DNA of 64,000 nt from Methanosaeta sp. PtaB.Bin018 (GCA_002067755.1 MVQH01000088.1:1-64000); one strand, 5' to 3'; positions 8,917 through 17,821 are shown, numbered from the stretch's first letter. Numbers and translations are program-made. Notes: generated by a model not told the origin, from the letters alone.

Positions 8917-9288
8917 CTCTTCCCGGATGGATGATAAGCCTTCTTCCTGCCAAAGAGATGTGATGAGCGAGCTCTATTGCAGTCATCTCTGCAAGCGTCT
9001 CTGGATACTTGAATTCTCTGCCAAGAATGCTCTTCACCCTCCAAATCTCCTGATTGTAAAAGTCACCAGGCTCCGCGACGATAGTTCCTGGAAGGCACAT
9101 GCAGGCTGCACTTGTTAAATCGGCCACGGTGTTCAGGTCCACTGTCTCTGCCAGACGGGGGGATTCTAACACAGTGGATCTTTTCGATGAAAATTGGAGA
9201 TACGCGGGCAGAGACTACTAGCGCACACCATCTGATACTTGCCTTGCACTGCATGCCTGCCCGAAATGTCGATTGCTACAATGTCCAT
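8906..9288 (-). pseudogene. DUF2209-like gene broken by two frameshifts
   Basis: Three successive frames are needed. The first starts at ATG 9288 (MDIVAIDISGRHAVQGKYQM, then VCA). The second continues with VVSARVSPIFIEKIHCV. The third gives LESPRLAETVDLNTVADLT through EPGDFYNQEIWRVKSILG to a stop at 8906. Together they give one archaeal DUF2209-type protein of about 125 aa, so the shifts are real decay or base-calling errors. The start overlaps the PHP gene by 13 nt and the end overlaps the HflX fragment by 11 nt. The function of the family is unknown to me. Confidence 0.6.
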
Positions 9289-9929
9289 CTATTCATCCCC
9301 TTGACGATGGCATGATCCTTTACGATCACCGAAGCCTGATCCCGATCAAGGCCTGCGCCTGTAGCGATCTCGACTGCACGCTCGCTGCTGATGAGGTCTT
9401 CAGGAGCATGGGTATCTGTATTCACCACCATCTTTGCTTTGGCCTGCCTTGCCACCCTGGCGACGTGACCATTGGTGATATTGTGCCCGCCTCGAGATGT
9501 TATCTCAAGGCATGTGTTGTTCTCTGCTGCAAGTTCCGCCTCTTCCAGCGTTATGAAGCCTGGATGAGCCAGGATGTCTGCTCCAGCCTCAATCGCAGCC
9601 CTGTTGGTTCCAGGCCGCACTGGCTCCACTGGCGTCTCGCCATGCACCACCACAACCTCAGCTCCGAGCTTTCGGGCAATGGCTACGAGCGATGAGATCT
9701 TCGCAGGAGGCACATGCGTCAGCTCCACGCCTGGCAAGATCTTAATATCCAATACATCTTCCAGATATTTAGCCTTTGAAACACAATTCAGGACGTGCTC
9801 GATGTTTGTGAAGTCCACATGATCGGTTATGCCGATGGCTGTGTAGCCCAAGGTCTCTGCCCGGCGCACCAGCTCGCTAGGTATGAGTTCTCCGTCGCTG
9901 AATGTAGTGTGAGTATGAAGATCAATCAT
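9276..9929 (-). CDS. PHP-domain phosphoesterase (histidinol-phosphatase-like)
   Basis: The metal-binding PHP motifs are all present: DLHTHTTFSDG (residues 3-13), GITDHVDF, LPGVELTHV, VVHGETP, LAHPGFIT and NTDTHAP. At 217 aa it is a small, single-domain member. The family includes histidinol-phosphate phosphatases and nucleases, so the substrate cannot be fixed from sequence. hisC lies about 4.3 kb away but not in the same operon. It is the first gene of an overlapping leftward set (PHP, DUF2209, HflX-N, UPF0280). Confidence 0.85.
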   Translation of the reverse strand: MIDLHTHTTFSDGELIPSELVRRAETLGYTAIGITDHVDFTNIEHVLNCVSKAKYLEDVLDIKILPGVELTHVPPAKISSLVAIARKLGAEVVVVHGETPVEPVRPGTNRAAIEAGADILAHPGFITLEEAELAAENNTCLEITSRGGHNITNGHVARVARQAKAKMVVNTDTHAPEDLISSERAVEIATGAGLDRDQASVIVKDHAIVKGMNRWTL

Positions 9930-10068
9930 GCATCATTGGCTGAAAGCCTGAAGGGTATTAAACATATCTACAATCAAAATGATGGATGCAAAAAGTTAAT
10001 AATAACCTGACGGCTATAACAAAGGTGGATCTTAAGGTAGAACAAGGATGCACCAGAGAATCGGACAG

Positions 10069-10365
10069 ATGAGCAATACAATGATTAGACGTTTGGTCTT
10101 GGACGTTTTGAAGCCGCATGTTCCCACCATGCTGGACCTGGCCACAGGAATCGCCAAGGTTAGCGGCGTCACTGGCGTGAACCTGAGCCTATACGAGGTG
10201 GACCAGCAGACAGAAACCGTCAAGGCCACCATCCAGGGAGAGAATATCGACTACGAAGGCGTGGAAGATGTGATAAGGAACTTCGGCGCCGCAGTTCACA
10301 GCATCGATGAGGTTGTGGTCGGAAAAGAGATCGTGAAGGAGTACGAGACCCTTCAGGAGCGTTAG
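10069..10365 (+). CDS. DUF211 family protein
   Basis: This small ferredoxin-like-fold protein begins [19 protein letters not shown] and carries [20 protein letters not shown] and [11 protein letters not shown], the usual DUF211 pattern. The family is conserved in archaea without an assigned function. Possible starts are ATG 10048, 10069 and 10081. I favour 10069, because relatives begin only a few residues before [11 protein letters not shown]. It converges on SRP19. Confidence 0.85.
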   Translation: MSNTMIRRLVLDVLKPHVPTMLDLATGIAKVSGVTGVNLSLYEVDQQTETVKATIQGENIDYEGVEDVIRNFGAAVHSIDEVVVGKEIVKEYETLQER

Positions 10366-10420
10366 GGCGGACCCCTAACCCTTGCATTGGCAGGAAGGGT
10401 CACCTTCGGTCCGGTCGCCC
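10365..10420. terminator. nested hairpin filling the gap between convergent genes
   Basis: The intergenic DNA between DUF211 and SRP19 folds on itself. The outer arms GGGCG (10365-10369) and CGCCC (10416-10420) pair, as do GGACC and GGTCC. The inner arms ACCCTT (10378-10383) and AAGGGT (10395-10400) pair too. There is no T tract, so termination is inferred only from position and structure. Confidence 0.4.
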
Positions 10421-10723
10421 CTACTGGCTTCTTCTCTTCAATTTTCGCGGGAGGGATCCAGCAATCTTCTTGATAACTGCTGACTTGGGTCCTTTCTTTA
10501 AAACCAATATCCTTCCCGATGCCTCAGGGTTATGCCAGGTCTTGGGGTGCCTCTTTTCGCGCTCGATCTCTGGCTTGAGCCCTGATTTAATGGCTGCATT
10601 GATCACAATATCGAGAGTGGGCTCGTTTACGGCCTCCTGCAAAGAGACCATTCTGCCCTCGCTCCGGGAACGGGCTGCATCGAAATACATGGGCCATATC
10701 ACAAGCTTGTCCTTATCAGGCAT
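10421..10723 (-). CDS. srp19: signal recognition particle 19 kDa protein
   Basis: SRP19 binds SRP RNA and prepares it for SRP54. The 100-aa protein has LVIWPMYFDAARSRSEGR at the start and the KTWHNPEASGRILV segment. It ends in a basic tail (KKIAGSLPRKLKRRSQ), all typical. srp54 is also in this window (18.5-19.9 kb) but not adjacent. The SRP RNA gene is not visible here. Confidence 0.93.
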   Translation of the reverse strand: MPDKDKLVIWPMYFDAARSRSEGRMVSLQEAVNEPTLDIVINAAIKSGLKPEIEREKRHPKTWHNPEASGRILVLKKGPKSAVIKKIAGSLPRKLKRRSQ

Positions 10724-10859
10724 GGCAGGCTATTCGTAGAGTCATCTGATAAGAAGCTTTGTCTCTCATCTGCTGCGAAGCAATCCTCCTGCTTTGCGCA
10801 AGTCTTTTAGCTGTCTTAGGCTATAACCAAGAAAGAAGAACAACAGTGGAGTTCCAATC

Positions 10860-11768
10860 ATGAGCCAAGAGACGTTTCCCGTTGCCAACGTAAGTGGTAG
10901 GGAGGTCCCGTACGACCCTGAGCAGCTCAGGCGGATTCAGGAGCATCCGTGTTTCAGCGAGAAGGCCTGTCATGCTTTCGGCAGGATGCACCTGGCTGTG
11001 GCGCCTAAATGCAACATTCAGTGCAAGTACTGTGTGCGGGACTACGACTGCGTGAACGAGTCCAGGCCTGGCGTGACCTCTCAAGTCCTGAAACCCTTGG
11101 AGGCCCTGGAGCGCGTGGATCAGGTGCTTGATAAGTATCATTACATCAAGGTAGTCGCAGTAGCAGGTCCTGGCGAGCCCCTGGCAAACGAGGAGACCTT
11201 CGAGACGCTCCGCCTGGTAGGGGAGAAGTATCCCAACATCATCCTCTGCATTAGCACCAATGGCCTTCTCTTGCCTGACAGGATTGAGGAACTGGATCGG
11301 CTCGGCGTCTCCAACATCACAGTTACGCTGAACGCCATAGATCCCCAAATCGGCCAGCAGATCTATGACTTCGTATTTTATAAAGGCAAGAGATACGAGG
11401 GCCTAGAGGCTGCAACTCTGCTGCGCGACCAGCAGCTGAAGGGCATTGAAGAGGCCCTCAAGAAAAAGAAGATCGTCAAGATCAACACAGTCCTCATCCC
11501 TGGAATCAACGACAAGCACGTCTTCGACATAGCCCGCAAGATCAAGTCCATGGGAGTCTACATCCACAATGTCATGCCCCTGATTCCCCAGTACAAGTTT
11601 GCGCACATCAAGCCCCCGTCGCCTGAGGAGAAGAGAAGGATCCAGGAGGAGCTGGGAAGGATCATCAAGCAGATGAAGCACTGCCGTCAGTGCCGATCCG
11701 ATGCCATAGGACGCCTAGGATGCGATGTACAACAGGAGTTCCAGAGCAGGAGGAAGGAAGAAGCATAA
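10860..11768 (+). CDS. nifB: NifB-type radical SAM protein (Fe-S-C cluster synthase)
   Basis: NifB fuses two [4Fe-4S] clusters and inserts carbide to make the [8Fe-9S-C] precursor of nitrogenase cofactor. Visible are HPCFSEKACHAFGRMHLAVA, the radical SAM cysteines C51-x3-C55-x2-C58 (CNIQCKYC), GPGEPLANEETFE, and the C-terminal HCRQCRSDAIGRLG. At 302 aa it is the short archaeal form without a fused NifX domain. GGAG lies about 8 nt before the ATG. No nitrogenase genes are in the window, but three NifX-domain proteins and the MCR-activation genes are. Confidence 0.92.
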   Translation: MSQETFPVANVSGREVPYDPEQLRRIQEHPCFSEKACHAFGRMHLAVAPKCNIQCKYCVRDYDCVNESRPGVTSQVLKPLEALERVDQVLDKYHYIKVVAVAGPGEPLANEETFETLRLVGEKYPNIILCISTNGLLLPDRIEELDRLGVSNITVTLNAIDPQIGQQIYDFVFYKGKRYEGLEAATLLRDQQLKGIEEALKKKKIVKINTVLIPGINDKHVFDIARKIKSMGVYIHNVMPLIPQYKFAHIKPPSPEEKRRIQEELGRIIKQMKHCRQCRSDAIGRLGCDVQQEFQSRRKEEA

Positions 11769-11794
11769 GACCAGGCACAATCTAACAAAAAATA

Positions 11795-12025
11795 TTATTG
11801 GTGTCTGAGCATCTTTGTGATGCTGTTGGTGATGCCAGACATGAAGCCTTTTTGACCCGAGGGCTTTGCCTGGGCTTTTCCAGATGCTTTTGTCCCGACT
11901 GGCTTGCAGGATTCTGAATTCTTCCCCTTCTTCCCAGAGACCGAATTGCCATTTTTCAACTGATAATTGCTGTTGCGATCCTGTGGACCTTTGCTCTTCT
12001 TTTTCTTATCTTTTGCCATTTTCAT
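11795..12025 (-). CDS. small lysine-rich protein of unknown function
   Basis: This encodes about 76 aa. The N-terminal two thirds is low-complexity and very basic (MAKDKKKKSKGPQDRNSNYQ, then SGKKGKNSESCKP). A short, more regular tail (GFMSGITNSITKMLRHQ) could be an amphipathic helix. GGAGG lies 5 nt upstream of ATG 12025, supporting translation. No family is recognised; nucleic-acid binding is only a guess from charge. Confidence 0.6.
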   Translation of the reverse strand: MKMAKDKKKKSKGPQDRNSNYQLKNGNSVSGKKGKNSESCKPVGTKASGKAQAKPSGQKGFMSGITNSITKMLRHQ

Positions 12026-12114
12026 CACCGCCTCCCGTTTGTGTCGAAATTCATATAGCTTGCGCTCATCTTCTAGAAGCAGTCATATAGCACTTCTTTC
12101 AAATAGCATTAGCA

Positions 12115-12828
12115 ATGCTGCGCCAAAGGTTCGTGCTGGATACAACAGCACTCACAGACTCACTTGCCTGGGAGAGCGAGGGCTGTACCAGCATTTGCGA
12201 AGGAATGAATGCCATCCTAGACCGCGTAGCCGAAGGCAGACTTCATCTGGGAATCAGCTGCTACATCCCTTATCCTTCGGTATACAATGAGATCAAGGAC
12301 TTTGCCCGTCACAATAACTGCGATTCTGCAGTCCTGAGCAAGGTCGATACCTGGCTCGTCAAAAAGACACCGGATAGGTACAAGGTTAAGGTGCCTTCGA
12401 AGATCTTTTATGAGTATGTCGACTACATGCGCAGCCGCATCAACAAGGGCATGAACATCTCCGAGGAGGCCATCTGGGAATCCGTAACCCGGTGCATAGC
12501 CCTGAGCGAAGGAGGCAACAGCTTGAAGGAGATGAAGGATGAGATCGAAAGAGAGGTCGTGGGAAGCATCATCCGCAAGTTCAGGGAGAAATACAGAGCT
12601 GCACTTCGCTACGGCATCCTTGACAGTGCTCCTGACATAGATGTCTTGCTCTTGGCCAAGGAGCTGGATGCGGCTGTGATCTCTCAAGACCTGGGCATCC
12701 AGCGCTGGGCAGAGCAGCTCGGCCTGCGCTTCATGGAATCTAGGTCCTTTCCAATAATGATCAAGGAGTACATGAATGCGCTGCCGGAGCTGTATGTGGA
12801 AGAAAAAGACGAGGACAGGATGATCTGA
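12115..12828 (+). CDS. RNA ligase partner protein (PIN domain, UPF0278)
   Basis: The 237-aa product begins RQRFVLDTTALTDSLAWES, with the conserved aspartate of a PIN nuclease fold. It continues with GISCYIPYPSVYNEIKDFA and DIDVLLLAKELDAAVISQD, the second acidic region. The whole matches the archaeal family named for its association with RNA ligase. No RNA ligase gene is next to it here. A TATA-like TCATATAGC lies about 25-30 nt before the ATG with no Shine-Dalgarno, so the mRNA may be leaderless. Confidence 0.85.
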   Translation: MLRQRFVLDTTALTDSLAWESEGCTSICEGMNAILDRVAEGRLHLGISCYIPYPSVYNEIKDFARHNNCDSAVLSKVDTWLVKKTPDRYKVKVPSKIFYEYVDYMRSRINKGMNISEEAIWESVTRCIALSEGGNSLKEMKDEIEREVVGSIIRKFREKYRAALRYGILDSAPDIDVLLLAKELDAAVISQDLGIQRWAEQLGLRFMESRSFPIMIKEYMNALPELYVEEKDEDRMI

Positions 12829-12938
12829 CGGCTCAAAAAAAAGCAATCGCATCAGTACAAATAATCATAAACAGCGATTATAATCAGAGTTAAGGGACTT
12901 TCATTCACCAAAAGCTATTATTGTTGAGCAGTCTAACA

Positions 12939-12950
12939 GTACAATTGTAC
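12939..12950. promoter_or_regulatory. 12-bp perfect palindrome, possible operator
   Basis: GTACAATTGTAC is a perfect palindrome in the AT-rich gap 12829-12977, about 28 nt upstream of the zinc-ribbon gene. ATTGTT and AACAAT flank it as a looser outer pair. Its position fits a regulator site, but no regulator is identified. Confidence 0.35.
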
Positions 12951-12977
12951 GTAACAATTTAGTATAGGAGGATGGCT

Positions 12978-13115
12978 GTGGAGCTGGATTCGGCAGTCCT
13001 TAAGCACAGTGGGCTTTACTGCACCCTGTGTGGCAGGCATTATCTCGTGGCAGAAGACCTCTGCACGATCTGCGGCGGAAGGCTGAAGCATATCAAGAAG
13101 CAAGAGAAAAAATAG
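12978..13115 (+). CDS. small zinc-ribbon protein
   Basis: This encodes about 45 aa with two CxxC pairs (YCTLCGRHY and LCTICGGRLKH) spaced like a zinc ribbon, followed by a lysine-rich tail. I chose GTG 12978 because GGAGG ends 6 nt before it; the in-frame ATG 12972 directly abuts the GGAGG. Such proteins often act as nucleic-acid-binding or subunit-like factors, but the function is unknown. The stretch 13116-13272 shows no gene. Confidence 0.65.
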   Translation: MELDSAVLKHSGLYCTLCGRHYLVAEDLCTICGGRLKHIKKQEKK

Positions 13116-13272
13116 ATGAAACGATGATGGACGATCTCAGCATGGGGTGAGGAGATTGCTCTCAAGGCCCAGAAACGTGTAGGGCCGGACTGCAATCCCT
13201 CTTTTCACAACGGAGATCTGGTTGCACCTGAATGTATTTATTCACGATCCACGCGGGGCGAAAGTGATCTTT

Positions 13273-14097
13273 TCAGATCTTTCCCGGCTTTTCCAGCAGC
13301 CTTGTCTTTGCCATCAACTCTCCAGTGCGGGCATGTGGCTTTCTGGAGACAGAATCATTCGCCTTCTCCATCTCCCTGGACTCATCCGCCAGGCGGCCTG
13401 CCGCTCGCATGACCTCGTGGCCCGCGGCGGCCATAAGGGCTATGGCCTCTAGCTCCTTGAGACGGAAGCAGGCTGTAGCGTCGATGGTTGCCACAGTCTG
13501 TGCCATATAGAGCGCAGCAACTGCTTTGGCGCGAGCATATGGATTGGAAAAGTTCATGCGCTCAGCACACTTTTCTGGCGTGGCAAGGATCGCGGGTAGC
13601 TTTGGCTCACCGCTAGCAATTGACGTCATGGCCTTGTCCAGCTCTTCCTGAACCAGCCTGATTGCGCCGCAGGCGGCCAGGACCTTCAGCGCATCGGAGT
13701 TGAAGAGGGCCATCTCTGATGGGTCGAGGAACTCGCGCTTGGCTCCGATGAGAGGGTCTACGGGAAGGATTATGTAGCCAAAGCCCTCGGCAGCAAGAGC
13801 ATCGCGCGCTTCTTTCTTGGTAGGGCCGTCTGAGATGACGATGGTTGGCAAGCCCTTGAACTGCTCGCGCGCGCTCGTAGGTCCTGCGGTCGCAGCATTG
13901 GGACTGCTTACCACGACGAGCTGCGGCCCCCAAGCCTTCAGCTCTGCCGAAGCTTCTCCCTCTTTCTTGGTCATCTTTGGTCCAAAGCTGATGATCTTAA
14001 ACTCTAGATCCGTCCTTTCCGCAATTTCGTCCAGGGCGAGATCAATTGCCGTTGATGTAGCAATGTTTCCCAGTTTTACAAAACCGATCTTGAACAT
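13273..14097 (-). CDS. mtd: F420-dependent methylene-H4MPT dehydrogenase
   Basis: Mtd interconverts methylene- and methenyl-tetrahydromethanopterin (or sarcinapterin) with F420. The protein begins MFKIGFVKLGNIATSTAIDL and has SSPNAATAGPTSAREQF and DPLIGAKREFLDPSEMALFN, all family signatures. At 274 aa it is full length. I chose ATG 14097; an upstream in-frame ATG at 14184 would add 29 residues absent from the family. In an aceticlastic methanogen it would serve biosynthetic or reverse C1 flux. Confidence 0.95.
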   Translation of the reverse strand: MFKIGFVKLGNIATSTAIDLALDEIAERTDLEFKIISFGPKMTKKEGEASAELKAWGPQLVVVSSPNAATAGPTSAREQFKGLPTIVISDGPTKKEARDALAAEGFGYIILPVDPLIGAKREFLDPSEMALFNSDALKVLAACGAIRLVQEELDKAMTSIASGEPKLPAILATPEKCAERMNFSNPYARAKAVAALYMAQTVATIDATACFRLKELEAIALMAAAGHEVMRAAGRLADESREMEKANDSVSRKPHARTGELMAKTRLLEKPGKI

Positions 14098-14207
14098 GCG
14101 ATGCTTGAGGGTTAAGAGAAGATAAAAGGGTTTTCGTTTTTGTCGAGCCAGCATGCCGGCCTCCAGTTGAAAGGATAAATACACCTCCAGACTAAGAACT
14201 GTCTTTT

Positions 14208-15266
14208 GTGAGCAACTTGTCTGATTACTCCCGCAATCTCATGCCCTTCCTGGCAGACATCGAGCCTGATGAGGCGGGTCCCAATCCCGTTGAGGTGTCC
14301 CGCAGATATGGCGTTGCCCTGCAAGATATCTTAATCCTCAGCCGTAACGAGAATCCATACGGCCCCAGCCCCAGAGTGCGTGAGGCCCTGTCAGAGGCGT
14401 CGTTACACAGATACCCAGATCCTCAGCCATTTGTCAGTGCTGTGGCAAACTATGTGGGCTTTCCAGAAGAAAATATAGTTGCAGGCGCGGGCATGGACGA
14501 GATCATAATGAACATCGCCCGGCTCTTCCTCGGCAGGGGAGACAAGGCTCTCATTCCCATTCCTACCTACAATCTGTACGCTCTGGCCGCTCGGCTCTGC
14601 CAAGCACAGGTCGTCCGCCAACCGATGCTTTCCGGCTTTGAACTGAACCCGCACATCCCCGATGGGATGAAGATGGTCTTCATCTGTGCTCCAAACAATC
14701 CGACTGGCAGCATCATCTCGGAGGAGACGGCCAGGGCGATTCTCGAAGGCACAGAGGGGATGGTCTTTCTGGACGAAGCTTATGCCGAGTTTGCTGAAAA
14801 GAGCCTGATCTCTCTGGTCAAGGAATATGATAATCTGGTCGTGGGAAGGACGCTTTCAAAGGCATTTGGCCTGGCAGGCCTGCGCCTGGGCTATGCTGTT
14901 GCGCCACAGTGGCTGGCCGCACAGTATCGGCGCGTGGCACCTCTGTTCAGCATGAGCAGTGCATCCCTGGCAGCAGGAGTGGTCGCCTTGAAGGATCTGG
15001 ACTACATGAAGAAGACGACGGCAAAGATTATCGCTGAGCGAGAGCGACTGCTTCTGCAGCTGGACGGGGCTCATCCTTCACAGGGCAACTTCATCTGCAT
15101 CTTTACACAGGAGAGATCAAGCATCGTAGCAGAACGGTTGCTGTGCCAAGGTGTAGTGGTAAGAGACTGCAGCTCTTTTCCTGGTGCTGGGATGCACTGC
15201 CTGCGCGTCAGCATCGGAACGCCCGAGCAAAATGACAGGTTTCTTGAGGCCTTTGCAAAAGCCTGA
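14208..15266 (+). CDS. hisC: histidinol-phosphate aminotransferase
   Basis: This class I/II PLP aminotransferase acts in histidine synthesis. It shows SRNENPYGPSP near residue 45, then APNNPTGSI, FLDEAYAEF, the PLP lysine K218 in GRTLSKAFGLAGLRLGYA, and the C-terminal LRVSIGTPEQNDRF. At 352 aa it is normal length. The start is GTG 14208. It is divergent from mtd with about 110 nt between, and converges on the aconitase X small subunit. Confidence 0.92.
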   Translation: MSNLSDYSRNLMPFLADIEPDEAGPNPVEVSRRYGVALQDILILSRNENPYGPSPRVREALSEASLHRYPDPQPFVSAVANYVGFPEENIVAGAGMDEIIMNIARLFLGRGDKALIPIPTYNLYALAARLCQAQVVRQPMLSGFELNPHIPDGMKMVFICAPNNPTGSIISEETARAILEGTEGMVFLDEAYAEFAEKSLISLVKEYDNLVVGRTLSKAFGLAGLRLGYAVAPQWLAAQYRRVAPLFSMSSASLAAGVVALKDLDYMKKTTAKIIAERERLLLQLDGAHPSQGNFICIFTQERSSIVAERLLCQGVVVRDCSSFPGAGMHCLRVSIGTPEQNDRFLEAFAKA

Positions 15267-15281
15267 CCCAAATTCCCTCAC

Positions 15282-15674
15282 TCAAATCCTGATAAGTCCA
15301 TGGTCGGCGTCGACCTCTATCCATGTGCCGCTCTTGATCTGCATCATCCCCTCCGGCACTCCGTCCACAAGAGGGATGCCGCTGATTATTGCCCCGACTG
15401 CCACTATGGGCTCAGAGCGCAGGTTAATCATGGCCGCAGGAGCCAAGCCCCTCTTCTTGAGCTGGTAAATCACATAAGACCCGACGGTAGAGCCCTTGCC
15501 CCCGGGAAAGATGAGAACATTTCCTGCAATGCACTGGCCAAATAGATCATGCGCGGGGTCTACTACCACGCCTGTATTGGGATCGACGTTTCCCAGGAAG
15601 GATATCGGCTCCTTCGTTGCCAGGGCCGGGCCGCTTGCGCAGCCTGGAGCAATTTTTCTGCACAAGATCTCCAA
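15282..15674 (-). CDS. aconitase X small (swivel) subunit, phosphomevalonate dehydratase
   Basis: Together with the large subunit this forms the Fe-S dehydratase that turns 5-phosphomevalonate into trans-anhydromevalonate phosphate in the archaeal mevalonate pathway. The swivel-domain sequence has CRKIAPGCASGPALAT, GQCIAGNVLIFPGGKGSTVG and DADHGLIRI. No ATG is available. TTG 15674 has GGAGG 8 nt upstream and lies just after the large-subunit stop, giving 130 aa, the expected size. TTG 15680 is the alternative. Confidence 0.88.
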   Translation of the reverse strand: MEILCRKIAPGCASGPALATKEPISFLGNVDPNTGVVVDPAHDLFGQCIAGNVLIFPGGKGSTVGSYVIYQLKKRGLAPAAMINLRSEPIVAVGAIISGIPLVDGVPEGMMQIKSGTWIEVDADHGLIRI

Positions 15675-15676
15675 TC

Positions 15677-16846
15677 TCAAAGCCTCCCAAGCGCTGAATC
15701 GATGCACCTCTCCAAGGTGCCAAAGCCAGCCTGAACGCCGCAAAGGCCTGGGATGTAGACCAGCGCCTTCCCTGAGTTCACCATCATCTTCTTGTAGCGC
15801 TCGCATGCAGGGGAGACCACCATGCAGGTGTCGCAAAAGACCCTAGCACCGCTCGCCTCGATCCTGGCCACAAGCTCCGGGCACGATTCTGCGATCTTCC
15901 TGGCTGTAAAGACCCACAGCTCCTTTTTCACAGTCTTTCCTTCTAGCAGCGCGGCAACCTGCTCCAGCTCCTGCTCGGAGCAATGGGGACATCCCAGCGC
16001 AATGATGTCTGCATCTCTTCCAGAATGTTTTTTGTAAACATCGTCGATATCCGCTCTATCAATGGCGATTTTCTCCTCAGGCCTCGCCTGGGAAGGTGGC
16101 GGTGGCGTGACGTTCTTGACGTAGTAGAGGGCAACAGATCCACTGGCGGCCATGGATGCACCGAGGGCCTTCAGCTCGTCTGAATTGGGCCTGGATCGCA
16201 GATGGAAAATGGGCACGCCATCCTTGACGATCCTGCCCACAAGAAACCCAACAGCTCCATAGTCAGCGCCCGCTAATTCGTCCTTAATTTCAACTAGGTG
16301 CGTGGGCTTGCGGTTTTCATCCAGGTGGTAACCATAGAGCGGCGTCTTTCCGATCAGTGCTGCCGCCAGCGCGGAAGGCCCGCCCTCCCTGTTGGTCATG
16401 GCGCCAATGACAGAGTTGGCGTATGAGACAGCAGACGATTCGCTCCAGGCAAGGTGATCGCCCCGGCATGCCAGGGAGTCGTAGAGCTGGTAGGGCGTAC
16501 AGGTACAGTCTGTGGTGATTTTCAGTTTACGGTAAGCATCGATGGTAGCCTGCTGCTTGCAAGCGAACTCTTCCGTGATTCCCATCTCCTTCCAGCGGCG
16601 AAGGTCCATTCCACATGGATTGAGGATGCTCGGCACCCGCACGCGACCATTGAGATCAGATATCCACTGCAGGCCTGCGTCGCCGATATTCTTGAATGAT
16701 ACGCCTGCAATCTGAACAGACCTCACGGGCACAAGCCTTTCTGCGCCATAGATCTCGCCCAGAGCCACCAAGATATTCATCATCTTCTGGAGGGTTGGGC
16801 CATGGTCGCCCCTGCAGATGTCCTCCTCCTCGCGAGAAAGATACAT
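15677..16846 (-). CDS. aconitase X catalytic (large) subunit, phosphomevalonate dehydratase
   Basis: This is the large subunit of AcnX. It shows TDCTCTPYQLYDSLACRGDH and WSESSAVSYANSVIGAMTNR, both conserved in this family and containing likely cluster and substrate residues. DTCMVVSPACERYK and PGLCGVQAGFGTLERC follow near the end. It is 389 aa. It lies 36 nt after the MtrH paralogue and directly ahead of the small subunit, all leftward. The dehydratase role is family knowledge from other archaea; pathway partners HMGS, EgsA and CarS are elsewhere in the window. Confidence 0.9.
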   Translation of the reverse strand: MYLSREEEDICRGDHGPTLQKMMNILVALGEIYGAERLVPVRSVQIAGVSFKNIGDAGLQWISDLNGRVRVPSILNPCGMDLRRWKEMGITEEFACKQQATIDAYRKLKITTDCTCTPYQLYDSLACRGDHLAWSESSAVSYANSVIGAMTNREGGPSALAAALIGKTPLYGYHLDENRKPTHLVEIKDELAGADYGAVGFLVGRIVKDGVPIFHLRSRPNSDELKALGASMAASGSVALYYVKNVTPPPPSQARPEEKIAIDRADIDDVYKKHSGRDADIIALGCPHCSEQELEQVAALLEGKTVKKELWVFTARKIAESCPELVARIEASGARVFCDTCMVVSPACERYKKMMVNSGKALVYIPGLCGVQAGFGTLERCIDSALGRL

Positions 16847-16882
16847 GATGTGCAGTCTCTTCTCATCCCGTATAAATCAATT

Positions 16883-17806
16883 CTAGACCAATCGATTGAG
16901 AGGATGCTCCAAGGCAGGCTCGATCTCCAGATCTCTCACTGCCTCTGCAATCATGATATCGGCCATTGCTGCCGCTGGGAAGATGAACTTCGCACTCTCA
17001 ATCGGCCCGTAAAGCAAGAAGTCGCCCGCTGCCCCAAGCTGCAGGGCTGAGGCTGCAGCATCGCAGCACCACTTTGTAGCCTTATCCGCTGAACGCAGCC
17101 AAGGCCATGCGCTTACAGCATTGTGAATTCCTGAGCCTGTGGGCAGCCCGAGCCTTGCCTTGACAACTACGGAAAAGCGCAGCGCCGATCCGGCGCCGCT
17201 GCCGAGTGGAACGATGCCAGGGTCGATAAGCAGATTGACCAATCCAGCGTCGTTTGCGAGCGAAATCAAGCCCTTTTCCTTGACAGATCCTCCTGTCTCC
17301 AGAACCTGAAGAGATCCGTCAACGCTTGAGTTCGCTGGGTTGTAGGCTAAGATTATGGCCGAATCCATCTCCGAATCCCTGATTGCCTGCGCTTCAGCCT
17401 CACCTGTGGCGACGCTGATGCTGTTGTAAATGGATTTGTCTGCATATCCAATCTCCGAGACGAGCTGTGCTGAGGCTGAACGCACCGAAGGATCTGCAGA
17501 GTCGATGATCAGCGGCCCATCCCAAGCATCGTCTGCAAAAGCAAGATATCTTTCTGCAGCCTCTATGGTGCGGGCGTAAAGATGCAAGATTGCCGGATTT
17601 CCGGTCTCTTCGGAGAGCTCTGCCTGGCGGCTCACAAGCAGCTCGGCTGCGAGCCTGTCGAAGACCCCCAGCGCATCATCCTGCACAATCCTATGCCCCT
17701 GATAAAATATTGTGCCACAAAGAACCGTGGGCAGCTCGCCAGGCTGGCCTCCAAATTTCACGCCCCCGACGTTTACAATTGTCTGCTCGTGCTTGAACCT
17801 GAACAC
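16883..17806 (-). CDS. soluble MtrH paralogue (methyltransferase)
   Basis: This second MtrH homologue is 307 aa. It shares with the mtr-operon MtrH (56.3 kb) the start MFRF, GGQPGE, the FPAAAMADIM segment and the YGPIE motif, but differs through much of the middle. MtrH transfers methyl between H4MPT and the MtrA corrinoid. GTG 17806 is the start with a G-rich Shine-Dalgarno. It follows the MtrA paralogue by 15 nt and precedes aconitase X by 36 nt. No membrane Mtr subunits accompany it, so it probably acts in the cytoplasm with an unknown methyl donor or acceptor. Confidence 0.88.
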   Translation of the reverse strand: MFRFKHEQTIVNVGGVKFGGQPGELPTVLCGTIFYQGHRIVQDDALGVFDRLAAELLVSRQAELSEETGNPAILHLYARTIEAAERYLAFADDAWDGPLIIDSADPSVRSASAQLVSEIGYADKSIYNSISVATGEAEAQAIRDSEMDSAIILAYNPANSSVDGSLQVLETGGSVKEKGLISLANDAGLVNLLIDPGIVPLGSGAGSALRFSVVVKARLGLPTGSGIHNAVSAWPWLRSADKATKWCCDAAASALQLGAAGDFLLYGPIESAKFIFPAAAMADIMIAEAVRDLEIEPALEHPLNRLV

Positions 17807-17821
17807 GCAAGTTCCCCCCAG

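Noticed and set aside
13116-13272. Possible C/D box guide RNA (ATGATGG and CTCA elements)
   Set aside because: The boxes match only loosely and no terminal stem or clear D box at the right distance is seen.
15675-15836. ATG start at 15836 for the aconitase X small subunit
   Set aside because: It would lie inside the large-subunit gene and add about 54 residues not found in the family; a TTG with GGAGG is better.
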